This document shows, one piece after another, positions 37,126-45,942 of a DNA stretch of 64,000 nt (positions are counted from its first letter, which is position 1; every line of letters begins with the position of its first letter). A program made the translations under genes and the position numbers. Location: assembly GCF_013178945.1 (NCBI RefSeq), contig NZ_JABFDM010000001.1, forward strand, positions 806,001 through 870,000, in the 5' to 3' direction. The notes below the pieces were generated by a model. The model worked only from the letters and a program-made list of their open reading frames with translations, was not told the DNA's origin and did not search any database. Source of the DNA: Bradyrhizobium aeschynomenes (GTDB lineage Bacteria; Pseudomonadota; Alphaproteobacteria; Rhizobiales; Xanthobacteraceae).

Positions 37126-38147
37126 CCGCGATGCCGTCGAAGATTGCGGGCCGCACCGACGCGCTCGCCGAGGACACGGAGGTCGTCCTCATTCGTCAAA
37201 CCGGGGGACCGGAGGTGCTCTCCGTGGAGCAGTCGAGGCTCGATCCGCCAGGGCCGGGCCAGGTGAGATTGCGGCAGACCGCCATCGGCCTGAACTATGT
37301 CGATACTTACTACCGCACCGGGCTCTACAAGACGCCGCTGCCCAGCGGCATCGGCTTCGAAGCCGCGGGGATCGTCGAATGCCTCGGAGAAGGGGTGGCC
37401 GGTCTGCGGCCCGGAGATCGCGTCGTCTACGCGATTGCAAGCCTGGGCGCCTACGCCCGACTGCGCAACGTTCCCGCTGAGCGGCTGGTGAAGGTGCCCG
37501 ATGACATCACCGATCATCAAGCCGCCGCCATCGCGCTTCAGGGCATGACCGCGCACTATCTGCTTCGGCGCGCCTATTCCGTGCAGCCCGGCGACACGAT
37601 CCTGGTGCACGCTGCCGCCGGCGGTGTCGGTCTCATTCTCTGCCAGTGGGCGGCAAGTCTCGGTGCGACCGTCATTGGAACCGTAGGCACGGAAGAGAAG
37701 GCCGAGCTCGCGCGCGCCAACGGATGCACCCATACGATCCTGTATCGGAGCGAGAATCTGGTCGAGCGTGTCTGCGACCTCACCAAGGGTGCGAAGCTAC
37801 GCGTCGTTTACGACTCGGTTGGCCGCGATACTTTCGTGAGCTCGATGGATTGCCTTCAGCCGTTCGGGCTGCTGGTCTCGTTCGGCCAATCCTCCGGGGC
37901 GATCGGGCCCTTCGAGACGCGAATTCTCGCCGAAAAGGGCTCGCTATACCTGACGCGGCCGACGCTTTGGACGTACATCGCACGTCGCGAGGATCTCGTG
38001 GCGTCTGCTTCGGAGCTGATGGCTGCCGTCTCGCGAGGAACCATCAAGCCGAGGATCAGCCAGACCCTTCCCTTGATGGAGGCGGCCCAGGCGCACCGTG
38101 ATCTTCACAGCCGCAAGACGGTCGGAAAGACGCTTCTCATCCCCTGA
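37122..38147 (+). CDS. Quinone oxidoreductase, zinc-free MDR family (341 aa)
   Basis: NADPH-dependent MDR enzyme of the QOR/zeta-crystallin type: GxGQVRLRQTAIGLNYVDTYYRTG near residues 45-65, the nucleotide loop HAAAGGVGLILCQWA near 165, and no catalytic zinc Cys cluster. It reduces quinones or enones. Last gene of the rightward operon; its ATG overlaps the previous stop (ATGA). Confidence 0.9.
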   Translation: MTAMPSKIAGRTDALAEDTEVVLIRQTGGPEVLSVEQSRLDPPGPGQVRLRQTAIGLNYVDTYYRTGLYKTPLPSGIGFEAAGIVECLGEGVAGLRPGDRVVYAIASLGAYARLRNVPAERLVKVPDDITDHQAAAIALQGMTAHYLLRRAYSVQPGDTILVHAAAGGVGLILCQWAASLGATVIGTVGTEEKAELARANGCTHTILYRSENLVERVCDLTKGAKLRVVYDSVGRDTFVSSMDCLQPFGLLVSFGQSSGAIGPFETRILAEKGSLYLTRPTLWTYIARREDLVASASELMAAVSRGTIKPRISQTLPLMEAAQAHRDLHSRKTVGKTLLIP

Positions 38148-38181
38148 GCAGCATCTGCCGCGGCCCTTGCCGGATGATCGG

Positions 38182-39192
38182 CTATTTCCTGTCCATGGCA
38201 CGGGCCTGGGCGGCAACGATGAGCACGCCGATCACGACCAGCAGGCCGCCGGCCGACTGAATCGGCGACATCCTCTCGTCCAGCCCTAGATATCCTGAAA
38301 CGACGGTGGCCACAGGGCCGAGGGCGCTGATCATCGCGACGCGGCTTGCGCCGATCCGGCGCAGCGCCTCGGCCATCATGAAGACCGGCATCACGGTACT
38401 GAACAGCGCCATGCAGAGGGCGAGCAGGTAGACCCGGGTGGGCAGCACGAGCGCGCTCAGCGGGCGGAGTGCCATGAACTGAACGATGCAATACACGCTG
38501 GCCGTGGTCGTGGCATAGGCCGTGAAGCGTATCGAACCGAGCCTCGGCACGACTTCGCCGCTTCCAACGAGATAGACCGAGAAACTCACCGCGCTCAGCA
38601 TGACGAGCAGCGCACCGAGCCAGAAATTTTCACTGCTCTTGTCGAGCTGCCCCGAAAGAACCAGCGCGACACCGATATATGTAATCGCCAGCGCGATCAG
38701 CTCGCGCCGGGTAATCGGCTTCCTGAGGACGACCGAGGAGATCACCACCACGATGGTCGGATACACGAACAGGATCAGCCGGCCGACGCCGGCGGCGACA
38801 TATTGCAGCCCGATCATGTCGAGGAAGCTTGACAGATAGTAGCCGACGAAGCCCAGGGCGGCGAGCGCCATCGCGTCGTGTGCGGTGATTGACGGAAGCG
38901 TCCGGCCGCCGGAAGGCCCCCGATACAGGACAACCGCAATGACGAAGAAGGGCAGTGAGAAGATCATTCTCAGGGCCAGCAGCGTCACAGGATCGCTCAT
39001 GTCCTCATAGGCGAGCTTGACGAATATCGCGCGAAGGGAAAACGCCACCGCCCCGATCGCCGCCAGCGCTACGCCGACAATATTGTGTGTCCTGGACACG
39101 GTCGTCGTTGACGCGCCGGGGCCGAGCGCCTCCGGCGCAGGCCCGAGCGGCCGCGAGATTGCGAGGTCATGTCTTTCGGAGATTCCGGCCAT
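38182..39192 (-). CDS. EamA/DMT-family transporter (336 aa)
   Basis: Ten hydrophobic helices in two EamA repeats (about residues 20-160 and 170-310), for example GVALAAIGAVAFSLRAIFVK opening repeat 1. DMT proteins export small metabolites or amino acids. Start ATG at 39192 chosen; the frame opens at 39252. Divergent from the LysR gene and probably controlled by it; may export the cluster product. Confidence 0.85.
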   Translation of the reverse strand: MAGISERHDLAISRPLGPAPEALGPGASTTTVSRTHNIVGVALAAIGAVAFSLRAIFVKLAYEDMSDPVTLLALRMIFSLPFFVIAVVLYRGPSGGRTLPSITAHDAMALAALGFVGYYLSSFLDMIGLQYVAAGVGRLILFVYPTIVVVISSVVLRKPITRRELIALAITYIGVALVLSGQLDKSSENFWLGALLVMLSAVSFSVYLVGSGEVVPRLGSIRFTAYATTTASVYCIVQFMALRPLSALVLPTRVYLLALCMALFSTVMPVFMMAEALRRIGASRVAMISALGPVATVVSGYLGLDERMSPIQSAGGLLVVIGVLIVAAQARAMDRK

Positions 39193-39271
39193 AGTCCGTC
39201 TCACTGACTCCCAGGTGGCGGCAGGATGATGAGCCCTGCCGGAGAGCGCCAACGCTTTTTAGGCAAGGCAC

Positions 39272-39290
39272 CCTTCGCGTTCGACGAAGG
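39272..39290. promoter_or_regulatory. Candidate LysR operator, dyad CCTTCG-N7-CGAAGG
   Basis: Perfect 6-bp inverted repeat centred between the EamA transporter and LysR genes. It contains the T-N11-A spacing typical of LysR-type recognition (T39275 to A39287). It lies about 190 bp before the LysR start and 80 bp before the transporter start. Confidence 0.5.
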
Positions 39291-39480
39291 TCCGCCGGCC
39301 GCTACGGCGAGACATCGGACATCGAAGATCACTCACGCCCAGGAGGGATTTACGGTCTCTTTCGACCTTGACCGGGGTGTGGTGGGTCAGGCTTACTTAC
39401 GGTAGTGCCGCGCACTGGCTGCGCGGGGGGGCGGAGATCGTCGGGAGGATCGCTCATGGCCCACGGGAATTGAAGGACTG

Positions 39481-40458
39481 ATGCGACAAATCAACAATCT
39501 CATCCGGCGTATCGATCTGACGTCGCTCCAGCTCTTCGTCGCGGTGTGCGAGGAGGGGACGCTGACGCGCGCGGCGTCGCGGGAAAACATTGCCATGAGC
39601 GCGGTGAGCAAGCGCCTTGCGGAGCTTGAAGAGGCGCTTGGAACCGACCTCTTTGTCCGGCACTCCAAGGGCATGATGCTGGCTCCCGCCGGGGAATCCC
39701 TGCTGCATCATGCGCGATCGATGCTGACGAGCGTCGAGAAGATGGGCGCGGAGCTCGACGAATACCGCATGGGCATCAGGGGCCACATCCGGATGCTCGC
39801 GAACGTATCGGCCATCGTCGAATTCCTTCCCGACGACCTGCCGGCCTTCTTCGCGACCCACAGTCTGGTCAAGATCCACCTTGAGGAAAGACTGAGTGCG
39901 GGTGTCGTCAAGGCCGTCGAGGAAGGGTATGCGGAAGTGGGCATCTGTGTGTCCACGACCAACAGCCGTGACCTGTTTGCGCGTCCCTATCGCAGCGACC
40001 GGCTTGCGCTGGCGGTGCCGCAAGATCATCCGCTGGCCGATCGGGCACCGATCGATTTCGTGGAAAGCCTGGATTTTGATCATATCGGCTTTCACGCCGA
40101 TAGCGCGATCTACACCCGTTCGCGCGCGGCAGCCGCGGAGGCTGGAAAGGCGGTCAATCTGCGGATCAACGTACCGAGCTTTGATGCCATTTGTCGGATG
40201 GTGCAGTGTGGCCTGGGTGTCGGGTTGATCCCGGATCGGGCATTCGAAGTGCTGGCTTCGGGCATGGGCATCAAGGCGATTCCGCTCAGGGACGACTGGG
40301 CCTATCGGGAATTGAAGATCGTGACCCGCGATCCCGCCGGGCTCTCGACCGTGACCAAGATGCTCGTTGAGCATCTGGCGCAATCGGGCGGCAATCGCGC
40401 GCCTGCGTCAACGGCGGCAGCTTCGGTGTCGGCGCCGAGCCCCCGCCACGGTCGATGA
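39481..40458 (+). CDS. LysR-family transcription regulator (325 aa)
   Basis: N-terminal winged HTH (about residues 12-70: LQLFVAVCEEGTLTRAASRE, AVSKRLAELEEALGTDLF) and a LysR substrate-binding domain. Transcribed away from the EamA gene, so likely to autoregulate and control it. The effector could be the cluster's acid. The C-terminal tail is Ala/Ser/Pro-rich and variable. Confidence 0.92.
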   Translation: MRQINNLIRRIDLTSLQLFVAVCEEGTLTRAASRENIAMSAVSKRLAELEEALGTDLFVRHSKGMMLAPAGESLLHHARSMLTSVEKMGAELDEYRMGIRGHIRMLANVSAIVEFLPDDLPAFFATHSLVKIHLEERLSAGVVKAVEEGYAEVGICVSTTNSRDLFARPYRSDRLALAVPQDHPLADRAPIDFVESLDFDHIGFHADSAIYTRSRAAAAEAGKAVNLRINVPSFDAICRMVQCGLGVGLIPDRAFEVLASGMGIKAIPLRDDWAYRELKIVTRDPAGLSTVTKMLVEHLAQSGGNRAPASTAAASVSAPSPRHGR

Positions 40459-40471
40459 CGCGGCGGGGACA

Positions 40472-41677
40472 TCATCGTTGGTCCAGCCTGACCGTCGGGG
40501 CGGTCCGGCGAAGCCAGATCGCCGCGACGAGCGGGCCGAGCAGGCCCATGAAGAGCGACAGCGCGACAATGACCGTGCCGGCGCCGTAACGGCCGGCGAA
40601 TACGCTGACCAGGAGGCCGGCGAGAGGTTGGGACAGGTTGTTCAGCATGATGATCAGGCCCGTCGTCTTGCCGAGATCTTCCCGGGGAATGATCTTCATG
40701 CGCAGGCTGCGAATGAAGACACTGAACATCTTGTCGAAACCGACAACGAGAACGAAGCCGAGCGCGTAGACGTGGGCGTGGGAAGCCAGTCCGGAGACGG
40801 CGCCGCCGGCAAAGATCATCGCATAGCTGATGACGCCCAAGACCTGCAGGGACGCAGGCGCATGCGCGGTGGCGAACAAGATGACCACGGTCGCGATCGC
40901 GCCTGCGGCCTGAAGAACGGCATAGTAGGAGTCTGTTTCTCCGTGGACACCGGTCACCATTGCCGCTGACGTTGCGAGGGTCACGCCAATGATGAGGTTG
41001 ACGGCGGCTGCGAGAAGGACGGTCTCGACCAGGCCCGGTCGTCCGATGACGTGCCGAAGTGCGGTTTTCAGCGGCAGTGTCCAGCCGCTTGGCGCCGGCG
41101 TCGGTTCGGCCAATGTCGGCCGGACGAATCGCTGCCAGATGATCATGGCGCCGTCAGCCGCCATGAACAGGGCGGTCGTCGAGATCACCACGTATTCCCA
41201 GGACCATAGCTTGAGAAGACCGGCGGCGACCAGCGGCCCGAGCACCATGCCGAGCTGATCGGCAATCTGGGTGTAGGAGGCGACCTTCTCGAACCTGTGC
41301 CGATGAAAGACTTGAGGCAGCAGAACCTCGCGCGCCATCAGCCCCTGCGTCGTCAGAACGCCGCAGGCCACAGATATCCCGATCAGCCAGCCGATTCCGC
41401 CGAAGCCCGCGTAGGCGATCATGCCTGCGAAGCAGGCCACGGCACGAAGCTGCTGACTAATGTGCAACAGCGCCAAAGGGGATTTTCGATCGCACAGCAC
41501 CCCGCAGATCGGAAACGACAAATAGCGCGGCAATGTCTCGAGCAGGAATGCCGCTCCCGACCAGGCGACGCTGCCGGTCAACTGGAAGATGACGAGCGGG
41601 ACCAGAAACAGAAGGATCTGGTCCGCGAGCCGTGAGAGGAAGAGAGAGTAGAAGAAGGCTTGATGCTTCAGTTCCAA
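40472..41677 (-). CDS. MFS transporter (401 aa)
   Basis: Twelve hydrophobic helices; DRKSPLALLHISQ between helices 2 and 3 corresponds to the MFS signature loop, and REDLGKTTGLIIMLNNLSQ between helices 10 and 11 resembles MFS_3 siderophore/drug exporters. No ATG is near the conserved start; TTG at 41677 is the best start. Follows ectC-like on the same strand, so the two may share a transcript. Confidence 0.82.
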   Translation of the reverse strand: MELKHQAFFYSLFLSRLADQILLFLVPLVIFQLTGSVAWSGAAFLLETLPRYLSFPICGVLCDRKSPLALLHISQQLRAVACFAGMIAYAGFGGIGWLIGISVACGVLTTQGLMAREVLLPQVFHRHRFEKVASYTQIADQLGMVLGPLVAAGLLKLWSWEYVVISTTALFMAADGAMIIWQRFVRPTLAEPTPAPSGWTLPLKTALRHVIGRPGLVETVLLAAAVNLIIGVTLATSAAMVTGVHGETDSYYAVLQAAGAIATVVILFATAHAPASLQVLGVISYAMIFAGGAVSGLASHAHVYALGFVLVVGFDKMFSVFIRSLRMKIIPREDLGKTTGLIIMLNNLSQPLAGLLVSVFAGRYGAGTVIVALSLFMGLLGPLVAAIWLRRTAPTVRLDQR

Positions 41678-41707
41678 CGAGCAACCCCAACCAGCTGATG
41701 AACCGCC

Positions 41708-42094
41708 TTAGTAAGACGATCCGCTGTCGGCGTCGAGATTGTGCTGCTCGTGACCGGCAAGGGGCGGATTGAACACGCTCACCAGCACCAGATCCTGCGT
41801 CGGGCCGCCGCGCAGATAGTGTTCGTCATGTTCGTTGAGAACATAGATGCTGCCCGGGCGGAGCCGATACACATTGCCTTGCATGTCCTCGACTTCACCT
41901 TCCCCCGCGATGCAATAGCATGCTTCCAGGTGAGATCGGTATTGCAACCTTGATACTGTGCCGGCGCGAACCACGGTATGGCATACGGCGAAACCCATTC
42001 CATCGCTCGCCGTCAATAGCCGGTGGCTCGTGCCATTTCCCCACTCGACGAACCGGCCTGTTTTTTCGACTTCTTCGAGATCGCGTACAAACAT
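41708..42094 (-). CDS. ectC: EctC-like ectoine synthase homologue (128 aa), without ectA or ectB
   Basis: EctC is an iron-dependent cupin that closes the ring of ectoine from N-gamma-acetyl-diaminobutyrate. The family pattern is clear: [29 protein letters not shown] and [12 protein letters not shown]. The iron ligands align as Glu57, Tyr84 and His92. The usual partners ectA and ectB are absent from the window. Solitary EctC enzymes are known; this one may cyclise a different amide. Ribosome site GAGGAAAC precedes the ATG. Confidence 0.85.
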   Translation of the reverse strand: MFVRDLEEVEKTGRFVEWGNGTSHRLLTASDGMGFAVCHTVVRAGTVSRLQYRSHLEACYCIAGEGEVEDMQGNVYRLRPGSIYVLNEHDEHYLRGGPTQDLVLVSVFNPPLAGHEQHNLDADSGSSY

Positions 42095-42199
42095 GTTTCC
42101 TCAGTCATTTTGCACAACACGACGTGTAACGGAATTCTCCTACCATGAGCTGCGACTCTTTGTTATAAAAACTCATCCAGAGGTTGCGGGAGCTTCCGA
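42095..42199. promoter_or_regulatory. Divergent promoter between ectC-like and AMP-ligase genes
   Basis: Contains the perfect dyad ACACG-A-CGTGT (42117-42127) and an AT-rich TTATAAAA about 40 bp before the ligase start that could be a -10 element. Both genes probably respond to one regulator. Confidence 0.4.
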
Positions 42200-43687
42200 G
42201 TGTGCCTTTTCCATCACTATATTGAACGCAGTGTTCGAGACTGCCCAGAGAAGATCGCGGTGAAGATCGATGGCGCGTGCGCGACCTATCGCGAGCTGGA
42301 TGATATCGGCAATCAGGTCGCCGGTCGTCTCGTCGATGACGGCATCCGTGCTGGAGACAGGGTCGCGATCTATGGCGTGATTTCCATCCGTTTGCTCGGT
42401 GTTGTTCTCGGCATCTTCAAGGCCGGTGCAGTCCTCGTGGGAGTTCATCACACCTTCGGGCTCCGAAAGCTGATGTTCGAGCTTCGGGACTCCGGTGCTT
42501 GTGCGGTGATCACCGATCGGGCGGCCGAATTGCGGGAGCGCCAGTTAGATTATACAATCTATAGTTGTAACGATGATTTTTCTGCTGCCGTGCCAGAACG
42601 CGACTGCTCGTTTTGCCGGGAGGTGCGGGAAGAGGATATTTCAGTCATCTTCTATACGTCGGGCTCGACGTCGCGCCCGAAGGGCGTCGCCGTCAATCAC
42701 AAGAATATGATTGCGGCGTTCGAATCGGTGACCGGCTATCTCAGGAACACGTCCGAGGATGTGGTTCTGAGCTATTCGACCTTGGGCTCCGACTACGGCT
42801 TCTATAATGTGATGATGCCGCTCATGTTCGGAGGGACCGCGCTCGTCGAGCGCGCGTTGCCGGACGATCCCGATGAGATCATCGATCTCATCGATGCCCA
42901 CGGCGTGACTGGGCTGCAGGTGTTTCCTCCCTTCATCTTCCATCTGTTAAAGGCGAGCGCGCTGGGAAGGCGCGCGCCGAGATCGCTGCGTTATATCTCC
43001 ACGAGCGGGCAGGCCCTGCCGGTGAAGCATATCCGCCGCTTGCGAGAGGCGTGGCCGGGCGTCCAGATCTTCTCGAATTATGGGCTCACGGAGTGCAAGC
43101 GCGTCTCGTTTCTGCCGCCCGACGAGATCGATCAACGGCCGCAGTCGGTCGGCCGGGCCATTCCCGGCGTGCGGACCTATCTGTTTGCCGAGGATCGCTC
43201 CCTCGTGACCGAGCCGGGGCAGGTCGGCGAGCTCGGTGTTGCCGGCGACCTGCTGATGCAGAAATATTGGAACATGCCGGACGAAACCTCCGCCCGAATG
43301 ATTGAGGGGGCGGCCGGTGAAGCTCGGGTGTTCCTGACGGGCGACCTATTCCGCGTCGATGGCCAGGGGTATCTCTACTACGTCGCAAGGAAGGACGACG
43401 CTTTTGCGCGGAGCGGGTTCAAGGTCAATCCGCGAGAGATCGAGCAATTGCTGATGGCCCACCCCGCGGTTTCGGAAGCGGCTGTAGTCCCCGTCGCCGA
43501 CGAATCCGTCGGACATCTCCCCAAGGCATTGATCGTTGCGGAGCAGGCGACGTCCATCACGAGCCACGAACTGGTCGAGTACTGCACGATGCATCTCGAT
43601 TGGCACATGGTGCCCGCCTTCGTGGAGTTCGTACCGGCGCTGCCGCGGACCGCGTCGGGAAAGACCGCGACCCGCGCATTGTCCTGA
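42200..43687 (+). CDS. AMP-binding acyl-CoA/carboxylate ligase (495 aa)
   Basis: ANL-superfamily adenylating enzyme. P-loop-like motif YTSGSTSRPKGVAV (about residue 150), substrate-pocket region IFSNYGLTECKR, ATP motif FLTGDLFRVDGQGYLYYVAR and the C-terminal catalytic Lys in PRTASGKTATRAL. No carrier domain is fused and none is seen nearby, so the acyl group may go to CoA or directly to an amine. GTG start with GGGAG seven bases upstream. Confidence 0.9.
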   Translation: MCLFHHYIERSVRDCPEKIAVKIDGACATYRELDDIGNQVAGRLVDDGIRAGDRVAIYGVISIRLLGVVLGIFKAGAVLVGVHHTFGLRKLMFELRDSGACAVITDRAAELRERQLDYTIYSCNDDFSAAVPERDCSFCREVREEDISVIFYTSGSTSRPKGVAVNHKNMIAAFESVTGYLRNTSEDVVLSYSTLGSDYGFYNVMMPLMFGGTALVERALPDDPDEIIDLIDAHGVTGLQVFPPFIFHLLKASALGRRAPRSLRYISTSGQALPVKHIRRLREAWPGVQIFSNYGLTECKRVSFLPPDEIDQRPQSVGRAIPGVRTYLFAEDRSLVTEPGQVGELGVAGDLLMQKYWNMPDETSARMIEGAAGEARVFLTGDLFRVDGQGYLYYVARKDDAFARSGFKVNPREIEQLLMAHPAVSEAAVVPVADESVGHLPKALIVAEQATSITSHELVEYCTMHLDWHMVPAFVEFVPALPRTASGKTATRALS

Positions 43688-43691
43688 TCCC

Positions 43692-43715
43692 CATCCTCAT
43701 CCTCATTCTCATCCT
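43692..43715 (+). repeat. Four tandem CATCCT hexamers
   Basis: CATCCT occurs four times in a row (third copy CATTCT) in the 57-bp gap between the ligase stop and the methyltransferase-like ATG. Slipping would change the gap by 6-bp steps and could tune coupling between the two genes. GGAGG lies just after it. Confidence 0.75.
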
Positions 43716-43744
43716 CGGCCCAGCATCAGTGGAGGTCTTCGGGC

Positions 43745-44746
43745 ATGACCAATCGACCTGCGACCGACGTCGACGCCTATCTTCAGCAATCTTCGATGAT
43801 CAGATTGGCGCAGCAATTCGAGCAGTTGGCGACCGGAGCGGCACAGGTGCCGCGGCAGCCAGTGCTGACGCGGATCCGCAACCGGATAGCGGATACCGAC
43901 GTGCTGGAGTATCACGACCGGCTGGTACCGAAGGCGGGACCACTGTTCTCGCATTTCCTCGCCAGCATTCCAGGCATCCTCGAGGAAATGTCGCGCGTGG
44001 GCGTGGCGCTGAGCCGTCTGTCGAGGCAGCGGGCCGAAAGCAGCGGTCGGCCCTGCCTGCTTTATGAGATCGATGCCTTCGACGGTTCCAACGGACGCAC
44101 GCTTGCTGCGTTTTCCGGCGGCGCGGTCAAGACACTGACTTGTTCTCCGAACAGGGCGAACGAAGAGCATTTTGAGCGCTTTGCCGATCCGGCCCTGTCG
44201 AGATTCATTCCGACGTCGTTCCTCAAGCTCGACGGGGACGTACTTCGCACGCTGGTGGACGACGAGGATTTCCATGGCGGCTTTGACTATATCTACGAAA
44301 CGGCCGCCTTTCAGTTTTACGGCAAGGACCGCGATTTCCAGATCGAGCAGGGCTGTCGCATGCTCAGGGACGACGGGCTGGTCTTCTTTCTCGAAAAGCT
44401 CGATCACACCGACCGCCTCGAGTACGAACGACGGGAGCGCGTCAAGGACGAGCAGCACAAGGCGCACTATTTTACGCCCGAAGAGATCGAGTGGAAACGG
44501 CAGCAGATGCTGCTGCGCATGTATGAGGGCGAGGTTCTCCTCGACGAGCTCGTGAGCTCGATTGGACGACACTTCTCGCACTGCTATCTGTTGTGGAATA
44601 GCACGAATTTCTACGAGTTCGTCGCCTCGAACGACGGGCAGCGCATCGAGGAGTTCGTCCGCCTTCTCGGCCCGCCCTTGATTGAAGATCAGTTCGTCTT
44701 CGAGCGGCCAATGTTGCGAAAGGTGCTGGAGCGTGCGCATGGATAG
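43745..44746 (+). CDS. Class I SAM methyltransferase-like protein (333 aa)
   Basis: The region about residues 100-225 looks like a Rossmann methyltransferase with a weak motif I (YEIDAFDGSNGRTLAAF instead of GxGxG), an acidic FDYIYETAAFQFY segment and DDGLVFFLEKL as motif III. The N-terminal ~100 residues are helical. The altered SAM loop may mean weak or changed cofactor binding. Its 3' end overlaps the next gene by 8 bp. Methyltransferase role is tentative. Confidence 0.6.
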   Translation: MTNRPATDVDAYLQQSSMIRLAQQFEQLATGAAQVPRQPVLTRIRNRIADTDVLEYHDRLVPKAGPLFSHFLASIPGILEEMSRVGVALSRLSRQRAESSGRPCLLYEIDAFDGSNGRTLAAFSGGAVKTLTCSPNRANEEHFERFADPALSRFIPTSFLKLDGDVLRTLVDDEDFHGGFDYIYETAAFQFYGKDRDFQIEQGCRMLRDDGLVFFLEKLDHTDRLEYERRERVKDEQHKAHYFTPEEIEWKRQQMLLRMYEGEVLLDELVSSIGRHFSHCYLLWNSTNFYEFVASNDGQRIEEFVRLLGPPLIEDQFVFERPMLRKVLERAHG

Positions 44747-45914
44747 GCTGGACGGGACGGTCTATTGGGGAGCGGACCAGCCGTCGCTCGCGACGCTCTA
44801 TGCGAGCGTCGAGGCGTTGTTGCCACGATGGCACAAACGTGCGGAGGAAGCCCGCAGGCTTGGGAAGCTGCCGCGCGAGTCCGTCGATGAGCTGTTCGAC
44901 GCCGGATTGCTTCAGCTCGCGATGCCGAAGCGTTTCGGCGGCCTTGAATTGGATTGGCCTGTCCTTGCAGAAGTTGCAAGGCTCGCGGCGCGCGCGTGCC
45001 CTTCGACAGCATGGATCGTGGGCCTCGTTGGAGGACACATTCAGATCGTATCGCGATTTCCAGCGGAGGCGTTGAACGCGGTCTTCCGCGGCGGAGCTCG
45101 TCAACTTGTCACGACAGGATCGGCGACGGCGGCCGGCGGAATATCGCGGGACGGTGGCGCATATCGGGTCGATGGTCGCTGGCGGCTCGGCTCCGGCGTG
45201 GACTATGCGACATGGGTGATCGTGTCCGGCTCATGCCTGCATCCGTCTCGACGCGACGCCCGGACGGTTATGGCGCTGCTGCCAGCCATCGACATCGAGA
45301 TCGGCGATGATTGGCAGGCCATCGGAATGGCAGGGACCGGGTCGCGCGACATCATTATCCGCGATCGTTCGCTTTCAGAAAGCTGGGCGCAGCCGCTGGA
45401 CAATGTTCTCGGGCGTTCGGCGGAACGCGGCGGTCACTACTTGCAGTCGGTTTCTCTTATTCCCTATCTGACCAGCGTGATCGTCGGTCCTCTGCTCGGC
45501 TGTGCGGAGGGAGCGGTGGCGGCGGGACTTGCGATCATGCGAGAGCGGCATGGACGGCAGCCAAACGGGAACCAATGGGCGTTTGCCATGCGCGCCGGCG
45601 AGATCATCGCCGATATCGAATGCGCACGGCTTTTGTATCGCAGCATTTTATCGAGACTGCATGAGGCGGGCTGCAACGGCCGCGATCTCTCCGATAGAGA
45701 CTACGCAGCGATCAAGCGCGACCGGGCCAGGCTGACCCGCTTATGCATGAACGCCGTGCAACAGCTGATGTCCCAGCTTGGAACTTCCGTCATCGCGCAG
45801 ACGCACCCGGTGCAGCGCCACTGGTGCGATCTCCAGGTCATGGCTGCACACATGGATGTGAATTGGGATCGCGCGATGGCGGACTACGGCACGGCTCTTC
45901 TTGTGCAGCTCTGA
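44739..45914 (+). CDS. Acyl-CoA dehydrogenase-fold flavoprotein, HsaA-like monooxygenase type (391 aa)
   Basis: ACAD fold with the group seen in two-component monooxygenases: PKRFGGLELDWPVLAEVARLA, ACPSTAWIVGLVGGH and ...VDGRWRLGSGVDYATWVIVSG. The catalytic Glu of true acyl-CoA dehydrogenases is not evident; HsaA/DszC-like enzymes use reduced flavin to hydroxylate aromatics or nitrogen. No flavin reductase is in the cluster. Met at 44739 overlaps the previous gene by 8 bp. Confidence 0.8.
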   Translation: MDRLDGTVYWGADQPSLATLYASVEALLPRWHKRAEEARRLGKLPRESVDELFDAGLLQLAMPKRFGGLELDWPVLAEVARLAARACPSTAWIVGLVGGHIQIVSRFPAEALNAVFRGGARQLVTTGSATAAGGISRDGGAYRVDGRWRLGSGVDYATWVIVSGSCLHPSRRDARTVMALLPAIDIEIGDDWQAIGMAGTGSRDIIIRDRSLSESWAQPLDNVLGRSAERGGHYLQSVSLIPYLTSVIVGPLLGCAEGAVAAGLAIMRERHGRQPNGNQWAFAMRAGEIIADIECARLLYRSILSRLHEAGCNGRDLSDRDYAAIKRDRARLTRLCMNAVQQLMSQLGTSVIAQTHPVQRHWCDLQVMAAHMDVNWDRAMADYGTALLVQL

Positions 45915-45942
45915 AAACAAGTGATTGAATAGCGCCGTTGAC

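Noticed and set aside
41708..42094. Ectoine biosynthesis operon
   Set aside because: Only an EctC homologue is present; no ectA, ectB, ectD or ectR pattern nearby.
43692..43715. CRISPR-like repeat
   Set aside because: Hexamer units without spacers; no CRISPR array or cas gene pattern exists in the window.
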